The notes under the pieces are model-generated. The model had not been told where the DNA came from and searched no databases. It was given only the letters and a program-made list of their open reading frames with translations. The position numbers were made by a program, and so were the translations under genes. From Eublepharis macularius (lineage: Eukaryota > Chordata > Lepidosauria > Squamata > Eublepharidae), in assembly GCF_028583425.1 (NCBI RefSeq), contig NC_072800.1, forward strand, positions 89,294,501-89,358,500: a DNA stretch of 64,000 bases, given 5' to 3'. Below, in pieces: positions 41,383 to 51,889 of the stretch. Numbering within the stretch: position 1 is the stretch's first letter; each line of letters starts with the position of its first letter.

Positions 41383-41590
41383 ACTGGGTACCTGTGATCT
41401 GCCATAAAGATGCTTGGACAATGAGGAAGAGAGGAACATAAGCTTTGCTGGGGCAAAAATGGTGAGAGACAATAATACAGAGTGTGTTTGGATGTGTGGT
41501 CAGTGAGAGATTGAAGGATGGCACCTGAGACTCTGGAGAGGCGCTTCCCAGTCCTAGAAGATAATATTGACTTTGAGAGACCTACAGTAT

Positions 41591-42026
41591 GAGTCTCTCT
41601 ACACAAGACACCTCAGCGTGTGTTCCTCAAGTGTAGGGAGACACAATGTTATCCAGGAAGAATAGTTTAAAAAGACAGAGCCGGCAGAGATCGCTGCTCA
41701 GAGAGTTTGTCAATTTCATCTTTGTCTCCAAGAAGGCTCTGTCAATTTCACCTCTCCAGTCTAAAACTGTGTGGGATGGCAACCAGAGGGCAGCGAGGAA
41801 TGGAAATGGGCTGGAGCTGCCTTCCAGAGCTGGGCTTGGACCTGGAGAGGTTATCATGGGCTGAAGCTTCCCTTCTGGCATTTCACAGGCCCTTCACTCA
41901 GCTCCAGTGTACAGCAAAGCCTTTGCCCTGTTGCTGGCTATGTCTTTTTAAACTACTCTTCCTGGCTAATGTTGCTTCTCCCAACACATGTTCTTCATGT
42001 GTCAGATGTCTCGTGTAGAGAGACTC
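41591..42026. mobile_element. DNA transposon MITE with ~95-bp inverted termini
   Basis: The left arm GAGTCTCTCTACACAAGACA... matches the complement of the right arm ending TCTCGTGTAGAGAGACTC over about 95 bp, including 'ATAGTTTAAAAAGACAGAGCC' and its mirror. The centre has no transposase. Flanking triplets TAT/AAT are not identical. Confidence 0.8.
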
Positions 42027-42029
42027 AAT

Positions 42030-42395
42030 GTCTCGTGGAATTTGCTCTCCCAACTGAGGCCTGGATTTAAATGTTAATGGAAGAGTTTAGGCAGAAGCTA
42101 TAGGGGAGCAGCCGTCATTTTGTTCTGATAATATATAAATTGGCTGCTACAACGGCAGCCATAACATGCCAACCAGGCCATTATGAGGACGGCTGAGTTA
42201 ATGTTTGGAAAGCCTTCCCTCACAAACAGTGCCACAGAAATTTATTTTTAGAGCTGTCAACCAATTCATGGGTGTTTAGTTAATAAATCGCCAGGCCCAA
42301 ATGAGAGCTAAACTAGCTGTGACGGGAAATGTGTTGCGGATTCTACAAATAGCAACACATCTTTCTCCCACGTATAATGCTTGGTAGAAATTACC
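42030..42395. other. Low-copy intronic sequence
   Basis: Nothing recognised. Confidence 0.35.
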
Positions 42396-42490
42396 TATCT
42401 TTCAGAAGAGAATACAGAAAATTGGGGATTCGAACCTGGGTCTCCCAGATAGTAGTCCAACACTCTAACCACTATACAACACTGGCTTCA
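42396..42490 (-). mobile_element. tRNA-derived SINE (family B), head part
   Basis: 'GATTCGAACCTGGGTCTCCC' and 'CACTCTAACCACTATACAAC' are the B-box and A-box regions in complement. Confidence 0.75.
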
Positions 42491-43020
42491 TGTCTTCAAA
42501 AGTCATAGAGATATCCTGTGGCCAAGAAGTCTTTGCTTTGGTTTCTTTCCAGAGGCAGAACTCTGCAAGGCAAGCCAATGTATCTGGATGTGTATCTCTT
42601 CCCAGCTCACAGCTAACCAAAGAGAAAGAATATTTGTTTATTCTCCTCCTGCCCCAAACAACACAACCGTGAAAGCAATCCAGAAATCAATTCCAGCCGA
42701 AGATAGTATGGGATTAAACCGTTTGAAAAGCCACTCACAAACACACTATTAGTGTCACATCCGTGTTAATTAACCGTAGTTGCTAAATGGAACCTCCATG
42801 TTCAGAGGCAGTAGAGCTGGTATTTGACTGGTTAAAATGTTGTCAGTTAATGATCAAGTCTTTATAGTAAAGATGCTCAGTCATCCACCTGCTGGTTCGA
42901 CTCACAGCCTGCTTGAAAGTTGTGATTGTTATAGTCAACTGTTCAGCAAACTGTTTGCCAGGGACCAAACAGTTCTAACCTGTTTGACTATGAAAAAACT
43001 CATTGGGCAGTCATGTACTG
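42491..43020. other. Low-copy intronic sequence
   Basis: Nothing recognised. Confidence 0.35.
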
Positions 43021-43021
43021 C

Positions 43022-43388
43022 TTTTCTGCAGCTGCTTTGGGCAATAATAATAATAACATTCAATTTATATACCGCCCTTCAGGACAGCTTAATGCCCACT
43101 CAGAGCGGTTTACAAAGTATGTCATTATTATCCCCACATCAAAACACCCTGTGAGGTGGGTGGGGCTGAGAGAGCTCTGAGAGAGCTGTGACTAGCCCAA
43201 GGTCACCCAGCTGGCTTCAAGTGGAGGAGTGGAGAATCAAACCTGGCTCTCCAGATTAGAGTCCTGCCGCTCTTAAGTGACTGACCCCAGGTCACCCAGC
43301 TGGCTTCAAGTGGAGGAGTGGGGAATCAAACCCGGCTCTCCAGATTAGTGTCCCGTGCTCTTAACCACTACACCAAACTGGCTCTCAT
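43022..43388 (-). mobile_element. tRNA-derived SINE (family A) with duplicated head
   Basis: Reverse copy from the 'ATAATAATAACATTCAATTTATATAC' tail region to 'CACTACACCAAACTGGC'. The segment 'GGTCACCCAGCTGGCTTCAAG' to the B box occurs twice (about 43200 and 43295). Confidence 0.85.
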
Positions 43389-43389
43389 G

Positions 43390-44318
43390 TCCTGCTTTTC
43401 TGCAGCTGCTTCCCCACCTCCAGGCCTTCCATTCCAGTTTCTGCCGCCTTGTCTAACGTTCTTCATTCCTATGTTCTTCTGTGTTGCACAAATGGCTTAT
43501 GATTGCTGAGTTTACTAACATCCAGCCTACTATCACGAACCCTTCTGTAATTTCCTGTTCAGCTAGTGCCTTGAAAAACCATCTGGTCCTGCTAACAGTA
43601 CTGTTTAGTTTATGTGTCCCATCTCTTCCCACAATCTGGCCGCTTGCCCTGCACTTCCCCAACGGGAATTGAATAGGGAAAACATCAGAGTAATGCCCCT
43701 TCGGGGAACAGTGGCTACAGAGCTGATCCGATACCCAGCTGCAATGCCCCAGATGCATGCCAAGAAATAATTCCATCCTCCAATCCGAGTAGGGCCAAGG
43801 GAAATAAGAACAGCATGCAGAAAGGTTTTGAAAGGACAAGAGATTGACGAGGCATTTGCCATGAAAGGGCCAAGCAAGCTTTCTGCCTGCTGCCACAGAG
43901 CAGCCACGAGGCATCATCTTTTCGGCAAATGTGAAACATTTTCAGAGTGCGCATCTGTGAAATAGTGTCTCCCATGGTGCTTGGCAAAGCAAAACCTAAT
44001 CACCAGTTTGTCTCTCCCCACCCTACGTGACACACACATTCTCCCCTCTTCTGCTGATTTCTGGTATTCGGTTCATGTTCAAATGATACCGAAGCTCGGT
44101 TGGGTTTGATGGTTGTCAGGAGAGACTCTGGCCCGCTGGAGATATTGGACTTTCACAAGTCGGCCAGTTGGAAATGAGTTTCTTGTAGAAAAGCAGATAA
44201 TTTGAGGGAGGGCCGTGAGGGAGGTTTACAAAATTATGTGAAGAAAGTATATAGAGAGACATTTTCTTGTTGCATGAAAACGCTACAACTTGGGGCCTGA
44301 TCTACACATACAAGCAGA
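43390..44318. other. Low-copy intronic sequence
   Basis: No repeats recognised. A 154-codon minus-strand frame at 43453-43917 has no domain I can name and no splice signals that would make an exon. Confidence 0.4.
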
Positions 44319-44322
44319 ATGA

Positions 44323-44440
44323 GGGCCAAGCTACAAGTGACAAATGACACTTGAACAGCAAGTGGATTGAGTGGAGTGCAAGTGAACAGGGAGAAATACA
44401 CTTGCCGTTCAACTGTCATTCGTCACTTGTAGCTTCGCAC
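44323..44440. mobile_element. Fold-back MITE, GGGCCAAGCTACA family, TSD TGA
   Basis: Arms GGGCCAAGCTACAAGTGAC and GTCACTTGTAGCTTCGCAC (RC), flanked on both sides by TGA (44320-44322 and 44441-44443). Confidence 0.8.
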
Positions 44441-44469
44441 TGAGTTAGTACAGTTTGGGTGATGGTAGG

Positions 44470-44722
44470 GGAATAATAACAATAACATTTGATTTATATA
44501 CCACCCTTCAGGATGATTTAACACCCACTCAGAGCAGTTTACAAAGTATGTCATTATTATCCCCACAACAAAACACCCTGAGAGGTGGGTAGGGCTGAGA
44601 GAGCTGTGACTGACCCAAGGTCACCCAGCTGGCTTCAAGTGGAGGAGTGAGGAATCAAACCCAGTTCTCCAGATTAGAGTCCTGCGCTCTTAACCACTAC
44701 ACCAAACTGGCTCTCACTGGAG
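44470..44722 (-). mobile_element. tRNA-derived SINE (family A)
   Basis: Near full-length reverse copy from 'AATAACATTTGATTTATATACC' to 'CACTACACCAAACTGGCTCTC'. Confidence 0.88.
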
Positions 44723-44725
44723 ACT

Positions 44726-44930
44726 GCTGTCAAGTCATAGCTAACTTATGGCAGCCCCTGGTGGGGTTTTCAAGGCAAGAAACAGAGGTGGTTTGCCATT
44801 GCCTGGCTCTGCAACCCTGGTGTTTGCTGGAGGCCTCCCATCGAATCACTAACCAAGGTCAACCCTGTTCAGCTTCTGAGGTCTGATGAGATCAGGCTCA
44901 CCTGGGCTATCCAGGTCAGGACAGACCTGG
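44726..44930 (-). mobile_element. 5S-derived SINE
   Basis: Reverse copy: tail 'CAAGTCATAGCTAACTTATGG', body 'GAGGTGGTTTGCCATTGCC', and 5S-like head 'CTTCTGAGGTCTGATGAGATC' in complement. Confidence 0.85.
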
Positions 44931-44932
44931 AC

Positions 44933-45352
44933 AGGCCCTGTTCACGAACATGTTCATGGTTGGCTGTTCGTGGGGGCCAGCAGGCTCTCCTCCAGCCATC
45001 ATCCAAGTCAAGATCCCTACTGCACCACTCCCAGAAACCCTACCTGAGCAGGCAGCAGGAAAGGTACCAGTAATAAATAATAGCCTGGCAGCAGCCCTGG
45101 AACTTGAAGGGGTAGATCCCTACCGCACCAGTCCCAGAAACCTTACCCAAGCAGTCAGCAGGAAAGGTACCAATAATAAATAATAGCTTGGCCCAGAGCC
45201 TGGCAGCAGCCCTGGAACCTAAAGGGGTAGATCCCTATCCCACCACACACAAAGGAAATTCAAGCTCCAATGCACTCTCTCAAAATGCCAACAGCAACTC
45301 TCTCCCTCTCCACTGTCTGCAAACTAAACCAGAGCTGGGAGCCCCCTCCCCC
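44933..45352 (+). mobile_element. hAT ~700-bp family, truncated, with internal duplication
   Basis: Starts within the element ('CTGTTCACGAACATGTTC') and stops at 'GAGCTGGGAGCCCCC'. A block of about 112 bp containing 'GGCAGCAGGAAAGGTACC' and 'GGCAGCAGCCCTGGAAC' occurs twice (from about 45020 and 45135). Confidence 0.8.
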
Positions 45353-45355
45353 CAG

Positions 45356-46105
45356 CTGGATGACGTTGGGGGGGAGGTGGTCATGGACACCTCCTCTGCA
45401 CCTGATCCCGGCCAAGTGAAAGGAAGGCGAGCATTGCCACCTGAACTGCGCCTGATCCCAGCTGAGTGATAGAGGGCAGGCATTGCTCCTTGCTCTGTGC
45501 CTGATCCCAGCTGGGTAAAGGGTTGGCAGGTATTGCCATTTTGGTGGCATCATCACGCAGCGTGGCGGCGGCAGTGTGTGGGGCTGGGAAGCTGCCCGCA
45601 CCATTCGCCTCCCCGCAGGTGCATTGCGCGGGCGGCCTTGCAGCCCTCCGCGCTGCCTTTCTCCTGCCCCGCAGGATGGGACAGCTGGCTTTCCGCGTGC
45701 CCCCTGTCCTGCAGGGCAGGCAAAAGGCAGCATGGGGGCTGTGAGGCCGCCCGCGCCATGCACCTGCCCTGCAGGACAGGGGGCGGCCGCCTGCCCCCTC
45801 TCCTGTGGGGCAGGCAAATGGCATGGGTGGCCGTGCTGCCCTTTGCCTGCCGTGCAGGACAGGGGGTGCACTGCAAGCCAGTGCCCCCTGTCCCGCAGGG
45901 CAGGCAAAATGCAGCACAGGGGGCTGCGAGGCTTCCCATGCTGCTGGCTGCGCACTCCAGCAGCTGGCAGCTGCTCCTGGTGCCCCCTCCCTGGCGACGC
46001 TGGGGGCAGACTACCCCCCCTGCCCCCTCCTTGATCTGGCCCTGATCCCAGCTGGATGAAGGTAGGTGTCAGGCATTGCCACCTGCTCCACACCTGATCC
46101 TGGCC
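45356..46105. repeat. GC-rich minisatellite block with a hAT-like terminus
   Basis: About 50-bp units starting 'CCTGATCCCAGCTG' occur at about 45396, 45451, 45500 and 46044. Between them, 45590-45935 holds irregular ~65-bp units alternating 'CTGCAGGACAGGGGG' and 'CCCTGTCCTGCAGGGCAGGCA'. 'GATCTGGCCCTG' at 46033-46044 resembles the terminus of the hAT at 22263. The composition opens a 286-codon minus-strand frame (45260-46120) that I judge spurious. Confidence 0.7.
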
Positions 46106-46670
46106 TGGGCTTCCCACCATGGAGCACTCTTTGGAGTTCTGGCTGCCTCATCTGGTCTTCCCTCCACAGTAGCACCCTCTGGTGGTGCAACAAGGTAGGG
46201 AGTGAGTTGTCTTGAATACACTTAGCCTTTTATATAGTGGGGTTAAACCATAATTATGTATACTTTTAATATTGATAAACTTAAAAGAATATTAGAGTCC
46301 TTTCCAGTTTATCGGTTTCCAAAGTCATCGTCCAACAATAGCTCGCTTCCTCATCACCTGGACTAATTATTTTAAATAACTTCAAATACTGTACAAAATT
46401 ATCTATACTCAAATATCTTCTTACAATATATAAATGCTGTGTTAACTCATTCTTGCTACTTAACAAAGAATATCAAAAATAGTGATCACAGGTTTTTCAT
46501 ACACATGACCACCTGTTGAACCCCAACCAATTCACCCCTTCTTTGGACTCTACTTCTATATGTATATAGTTGGGCATTCTTGCCTTTCCCAGACACTCCC
46601 TGCACTCAGGCCCCAACATGTATTATCTGTTGATAGAAGTTAGACTGTTTCTAAACTACTGAAGGCCATA
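46106..46670. other. Unassigned AT-rich sequence
   Basis: 46200-46600 is AT-rich and may be an old retroelement 3' region, but no diagnostic motif is present. Confidence 0.3.
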
Positions 46671-46683
46671 CGATTCTGTTACT

Positions 46684-46844
46684 GACACTGAGAGATCTCT
46701 GTCTTTTGGTGCTACACCTCTGAAGATGCCAGCCACAGCTGCTGGCAAAACGTCAGGAACTACAATGCCAAGACCACGGCAATACAGCCCGGAAAACCCA
46801 CAACAACCATCGTTCTCCGGCTGTGAAAGCCTTCGACAATACAT
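46684..46844 (-). mobile_element. Penelope-like 161-bp unit with 13-bp TSD (type copy)
   Basis: Bounded by GACACTGAGAGATCTCTG and AGCCTTCGACAATACAT, and flanked by perfect 13-bp repeats CGATTCTGTTACT (46671-46683 and 46845-46857). This defines the unit ends for the other copies. The hammerhead-like GAAA is mutated (GGCAAAACG). Confidence 0.9.
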
Positions 46845-46859
46845 CGATTCTGTTACTCC

Positions 46860-48165
46860 TTTGCTACCCCTCTCCAAGGCTATTCTATTCTGGGTCTCTG
46901 GACATCCTCTTTAGCATGCTTAGCTGAAAGACCAGGCCAACCATATCTCTTGCCTGCAGAAGCATCCTCCATGGACTTTGTAGTCAACAACAGCAACTGT
47001 TCCCCTCTATTCCTGGCCACATCCATGACACAATGCTTTGATGCACAACTGAAATGACTCCAGGAAAGGCAAGCAATTTTTATCCCACTTTGCACCTGTT
47101 CAAACATTCCATACTGGTCTCTCAGCTGTCTACATGGCTGTGCTGGGGAACTACATGAGCCATGAGCACCTGGCATTATAGAGCGCGTAAATCCCACAGA
47201 TGGAATTCTTTTTCCCAAGCCAAAACAATGGATCATTTCACAAAATCCATCTGCCTAATAAAATGATAAATGCGTCCATTTGTTATGGTTCCTTCAATGG
47301 TGGTCAATCGCTTTGACTGCTTAAAGACACCAGATGTGTGATTTTCTCCTGTTCCCTTGCATCATGGGTTTTGTAGTTTTCCCCAAATTGTTACTTGCTC
47401 TCCTTCCTATGTATTTGCCCGGTGAGAATGTTGAGTCACAAAATACTGGTTCAGAGACTGAAAGCTGCTCTTTTCTAGCCCCTGATAGATGAGAAGGCAA
47501 GATACATCAATACGAGTACAAACCAGCTCATATGACAAAAAATGGAACGTCAGAAACGTGATATTGCAAGAATATATGGTGCTCTTTTTCATAAGCATGA
47601 CTTATGAATGGATCCCACAAAAGTATGGCATCATTAATATTTATTGATTGAGACTCAGAACTTCAATATTTTAACCCATTGGGGGGGTCATTATTTTCAT
47701 AGCAACATTTATTGAACATAGGAAACTGATCCATCTATCTCAGTATTATGTGCAGGACTTAGGCTGGTAACAGTCTTTTCCAACTTATGTTATGAAGATA
47801 TTGTAGCTGGAGGTGATGGGATTTGAACTTCCTGCCCACAAAAACATGTCCTCTACTACCGAGGCACAATGCTTCCCCTCCACTGGGCATTTCATACATA
47901 TACTTGAACTCTGAAACCACTGTGACAAAATGCATTAGGATACTATGAGAACATGCATATTGCTTGCAAAAAAAGAAAGGTAGGCACATTGGACCGTGGC
48001 GAAACCCCCAATAACAGCCATGGGATACCTTTTATAAAGATCAACCAAAATAATGCAATAAGGTGTGCCTCAGAGTTGCCAGGTGCCCTCTGGCAACCTG
48101 TAAAGGACAAGGGGGACCACAGGAGCCAGGAGTTGGGACTTACAGCTGCCAAGGATGCTTGCCAG
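46860..48165. other. Low-copy intronic sequence
   Basis: More than 1.2 kb without recognisable repeats. No coding exon recognised. Confidence 0.4.
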
Positions 48166-48169
48166 CAAC

Positions 48170-48592
48170 ATAAAGGTATTAATAACCTTATGCTTATATA
48201 CTGCTCTTCGGGACAACTTAACGGCACACTCAGAGCAGTTTAAAAAGTCAATGTCATTATTATCTCCACAAAGGAGATAATAGGAAGACCTGCCTATCAA
48301 GCTAAATTGGGCTTAGATTGGGGTTTCCAGGGCAACAGCTGGAGTTCAGACAGAGTTCAGACAATCCCTGCCTAAGTTGCCAAGGGAATTGATTGCCGGT
48401 GCCAGACTATCTGGCTTGACGAACAGCAACAAACACCGCTCGCAACGACCACCTGTTTGTTTAGAAATGGACCTCATAAACAGCTTGTTCACAAACAGCA
48501 GATTGGGCTGTTCGTGGCTTTTTTTTGTTTGTATTGCTGTTCGTGCCCATCTCTAGTCTTAACCACTAAACCACTACACCAAACTACACGTA
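48170..48592 (-). mobile_element. Family-A SINE interrupted by a hAT fragment
   Basis: 48175-48272 is the SINE tail side (complement of the GGCGGTATATAA region); 48557-48592 is its head ('CTTAACCACTAAACCACTACACC'). The middle is replaced by the hAT fragment. Confidence 0.7.
48282..48555 (+). mobile_element. hAT ~700-bp family, right end
   Basis: Begins 'AGGAAGACCTGCCTATCAAG' and ends 'TTCGTGCCCATCTCTA', the right half of the family; the left half and part of the SINE host are deleted. Confidence 0.85.
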
Positions 48593-48717
48593 TTGTTGTC
48601 AATATGCTGACATCACTTCCGGAAGTGACATCATCATGTGACCTGCCTGCTAGAAACTCCACATACTGATGGCATCCAATTCCAGAGCTATGAATGATTT
48701 CTCCTGAAGGTTTTACA

Positions 48718-48848
48718 TACATGGTTGCTGTGGATTTTCCGGGCTGTATTGCCGTGGTCTTGGCATTGTAGTTCCTGATGTTTCACCAGCAGCTGTGACT
48801 GGCATCTTCAGAGGTGTAGCACCGAAAGACAGGGATCTCTCAGTGTCA
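48718..48848 (+). mobile_element. Penelope-like 161-bp-type unit, partial
   Basis: 'ATGGTTGCTGTGGATTTTCC' to 'GGGATCTCTCAGTGTCA'; the outer segment is missing. Confidence 0.75.
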
Positions 48849-49204
48849 AAGGTTTGCAAGGATCCAATTCAGAGTTGAAGAAATGCTGAAACAGAACATA
48901 ATTTTAGGAGACTTGGTCTCCAACAGCAACACTTTTGAGTCCATTCCATGGGGAATGATTTAAACCAGTCCAAGGCACCTCTCTTTATACCTACTTCAGC
49001 CTCCAAATACCTCAACAGGATGGCATGGCATCAAAGGCTGCAGAGACGCATAGCTTTTGTCTACGTTCAAATGGAGGTCATTAACTAAAGCCACCAGAGC
49101 CACCTCCATCCCATAGTGTGTCCTAAAATCAGACTGAAAGATTCCAGAGCATAAGAATTATGCAAGAAGACCTGGAGTTGGTCCACTACTGCTCTCTCAA
49201 TCAC
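48849..49204. other. Low-copy sequence, nothing recognised
   Basis: No repeat or exon recognised. Confidence 0.35.
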
Positions 49205-49378
49205 TCGAAACTGTAGAAAAGAGCAAGAGTCCAGTAGCACCTATACGACTAACAAACTTTGTGGTAGGGTAGGAGCTTTTGTGTGAGTCACTGCTCACTT
49301 CTTCAAGTGCTACTGGACTCTTGCTCTTTTCTGTTGCTACAAACAGACTAACACGGCTACACATCTTGATCTATCTTC
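49205..49378. mobile_element. Penelope-like inverted pair, second subfamily
   Basis: The left unit 'AAGAGCAAGAGTCCAGTAGC' meets a right unit 'GTGCTACTGGACTCTTGCTC' to 'CTAACACGGCTACACATC'. The middle shows 'GAGTCACTGCTCACTTCTTC'. Confidence 0.8.
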
Positions 49379-49533
49379 ACTAGAAATTGTGTTAGGCTAT
49401 CCAGCCCCACACAGTCCTCTGGTGCTCTTCTTTTGAAAACAGTGGTCTCAGAAAATAGCTCCCTCCTGAGGCAGGAGTCAATCATCATTTTGAGCAGAGG
49501 TTCCCTGCCTTATCTGGGTTCTTTTGCTGCTAC

Positions 49534-49578
49534 GGGCCAAGCTACAAGTGACGAATGACACAGGTTGTAGTTTGGCCC
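49534..49578. mobile_element. Minimal 45-bp fold-back MITE, TSD TAC
   Basis: GGGCCAAGCTACAAG … TTGTAGTTTGGCCC: little more than the two termini, flanked by perfect TAC (49531-49533, 49579-49581). Confidence 0.75.
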
Positions 49579-49644
49579 TACATCTCCCTTTCATCACTCA
49601 CCTTCTACGTTTCCTTCTCCATTTACCCTGTTCCTCTTTTGTGC

Positions 49645-50012
49645 CATGAGGTAATGCTGTGGCTTTGTGGTAGAGCATGGGCTTTGCAGGAGGAAGGTTC
49701 CAGGATCAATTCCTGGAAACTCCACTTAAAAGGGTCAGGAAGCAGGTAATACCAAAGAGAATAGTCAAGAGTCCAGTAGCACCTTTAAGTCTAACCAGCT
49801 TATTTGTAGCATAAGCTTTTGTCTGACAAAGAGAGCTGTGGTTCTCAAAAGCTTACGCTACAAAAGTTGGTTAGTCTTAAAGGTGCTACTAGATTCTTGA
49901 CTATTTTGCAACTACTGACTAACACGGCCAACTCCTCTGGTTCTACTGGAGAGTCACTGCCAACCACAGTACTGACCTTGATAGACCAGAGGAAGGCAGC
50001 TTCATGGATTTA
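49645..50012 (+). mobile_element. tRNA-like SINE (family C), split by PLE
   Basis: The head 49645-49745 ('GCTGTGGCTTTGTGGTAGAGC', B box 'GGATCAATTCC') and tail 49950-50012 ('GACCTTGATAGACCAGAGG', 'GAAGGCAGCTTCATGG') belong to one element. Confidence 0.75.
49760..49945. mobile_element. Penelope-like inverted pair inside SINE
   Basis: 'AGAGTCCAGTAGCACCTTTAAG' ... 'GCATAAGCTTTTGTCTGAC' followed by the reversed unit ending 'CTAACACGGCCAACTCC'. Confidence 0.8.
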
Positions 50013-50049
50013 ACTCTTGATATGTCTGACCACTTTTTCTGGTGTGTAG

Positions 50050-50262
50050 AGAGAGTCCTCAAGTCATAGCTGACTTACGGCAACCTCTGGAGGGGTTTTC
50101 AAGGCAAGAGACTAACAGAGGTTGTTTGCTGTCACCTGCCTCTGCAACCCTGGTCTTCCTTGGAGGTCTTCTGCCCAATTACTAACCAAGGTCGACCCTG
50201 CTTAGCTTTTGAGACCTAATGAGATCAGGGTCACCTGGGCTATCCTGCTCAGGGTACTTTTT
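50050..50262 (-). mobile_element. 5S-derived SINE
   Basis: Reverse copy with 'CAAGTCATAGCTGACTTACGG' tail and 'AAGGTCGACCCTGCTTAGC' 5S-like head complement. Confidence 0.85.
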
Positions 50263-50944
50263 CTAGTACCCTTTGACTTCCTAATTTTTCCCCCTTCTGG
50301 TTATGTGGGTTGTCTCTGTTTTGTTTTTGTTTGGTTTTTTGATAAGACCAAACTACAACCTTAATATTACAAAAAAAGAACCTGTGCATTTCTGGAGAGA
50401 AAAGCTGGGAATTTCATCCTGGGCTGTCAGGAGAGGATCTCAATGCTTGGCAGCGTTAGGCCAAGAGAACCCCACAACTTTCCTTCCCCCTATTTAATAT
50501 GCAGCATTCTTCACAGCCTTTGAAAAATGACTTTTTTGACAGATTGTTTTCAAATCTATATGCAAGTCTGTTTTATTGCTTCCTTTATACATACGTGCAG
50601 GCATACATACATACAAAATTCTGTTTTATACAGCGCTGGTACAAGATACCATTCTGGGAACTGAGCAGCAACTGACTCACAAAGAGCATAGAAAATATGG
50701 TTCCAACTGCAGAATCCTGATGAGATGAGAAGAGGCTGCCTGCCTTCAGCAGCCCCAGTTCATTTGGCCATGGTTCGCTGTTAAAGCTATCTCCCAAAAA
50801 TCCCTTCCTAGTTGTTTTCAACCAGCATTTCCCGATCTAGTTATGATACTTTCCAGAACCCACCTGTCTCACCTTCTCAAAATTACTTCATCCATGAGCA
50901 TCTTTTAAAACTCTGGCTGCCCCTCTTTACCCAGAGAGACCTAG
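50263..50944. other. Low-copy intronic sequence
   Basis: Nothing recognised. Confidence 0.4.
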
Positions 50945-51162
50945 TGGTGGAGAGTGCCCTCAAGTCATAGCTGACTCATGACGACCCCTGGTGGGGTTTT
51001 CATGGCAAGAGACTAACAGAGGTGGTTTGCCATTGCCTGCCTCTGCAGCCCTGGTCTTCATTGGAGGTCTCCCATCCAATGACTAACCAAGGCCAACCCC
51101 TGCTTAGCTTCTGAGATCTGATGACATCAGGCTCACCTGGGCTATCCAGGTCAGGGCACCTT
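50945..51162 (-). mobile_element. 5S-derived SINE (good copy)
   Basis: Reverse copy in full order: 'GTGCCCTCAAGTCATAGCTG', 'GGTGGTTTGCCATTGCCTGC', 'GGAGGTCTCCCATCCAATG', 'CTTAGCTTCTGAGATCTG'. Confidence 0.88.
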
Positions 51163-51164
51163 GG

Positions 51165-51275
51165 AGGGTACACTCTGTGATATTATAGCCCAGTGAGGCT
51201 TCTCCCAACCCAAACGGATCAGTTATAATTCTGGAGGTCTCCAGGCACCACCTGGAGGTTGACAACCCTATTTGA
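51165..51275. mobile_element. hAT MITE fragment, rearranged
   Basis: 'GGAGGGTACACTCTGTGATATT' joins abruptly to the reversed 'TCAGTTATAATTCTGGAGG...CACCTGGAGGTTGACAACCC', so the two halves are in opposite orientation. Confidence 0.6.
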
Positions 51276-51394
51276 AAAGGCTTTCATTTTAGCAAGGTCC
51301 ATTTCATCCCAGGCAGATCCTGAACATTTTTGTTGGTGCTACCCATCCTTCAGCGTCATCTTGAAGAGAAGGTGCAGAGACCAACAGAAATGAA

Positions 51395-51602
51395 ATCTTG
51401 CCCTCAAGCCAGAGTTGATTTATGGCAACCCTTGGTGGGGTTTTCATGGCAAGAGACTAACAGAAGAGGTTTGCCATTACCTGCCTCTGCAACCTTGATC
51501 TTCACTGGAGGTCTCCCATCCAATTACTAACCATGGCCGAGCTTGCTTAGCTTCTGAGATCTGATGAGATCAGGCTCACCTTGGCTATCCAGGTCCGGAC
51601 CA
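51395..51602 (-). mobile_element. 5S-derived SINE
   Basis: Reverse copy parallel to 50945-51162; 'GAGTTGATTTATGGCAACCC' and 'CTTAGCTTCTGAGATCTGATG'. Confidence 0.85.
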
Positions 51603-51699
51603 AAGAGGCCTAAGCAAAGCCAATGGCTTGGCCAGAAAAAAAATGTTCACAGAAGAAGCCTGACTTTAAGCAGCAAGGCCTGACCAGGATACATTTTCT

Positions 51700-51885
51700 G
51701 AGCCAATGTAGTATACTGATTAGTGTGTCAGACTGGGAGAACAGGTTCCAATCTCCACTCAGCTTTGGAAGGGTGCCCGGGAGCAGTCACGCTCACGCAG
51801 ACTAACCTACCTCAAAGGATTGTGAGTAAACAGAGAAGAGGAAGATGATGTTGTAAGCAGCTTTGGGTCTTATTCAATAGCCAGT
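51700..51885 (+). mobile_element. tRNA-derived SINE (family B)
   Basis: 'GTAGTATACTGATTAGTGTG', 'GGTTCCAATCTCC', 'ACTAACCTACCTCAAAGG', 'GTAAGCAGCTTTGGGTC'. Confidence 0.75.
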
Positions 51886-51889
51886 GGGG

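Noticed and set aside
43453..43917. 154-codon minus-strand frame in non-repetitive DNA
   Set aside because: No recognisable domain, and an overlapping frame is also open. Without conservation evidence it cannot be called a gene.
45260..46120. 286-codon minus-strand open frame, the longest in the window
   Set aside because: It runs across a hAT fragment and two GC-rich minisatellites, with Pro/Ala/Gly-rich low-complexity translation. Overlapping frames of similar length are open on both strands, which points to composition rather than selection.
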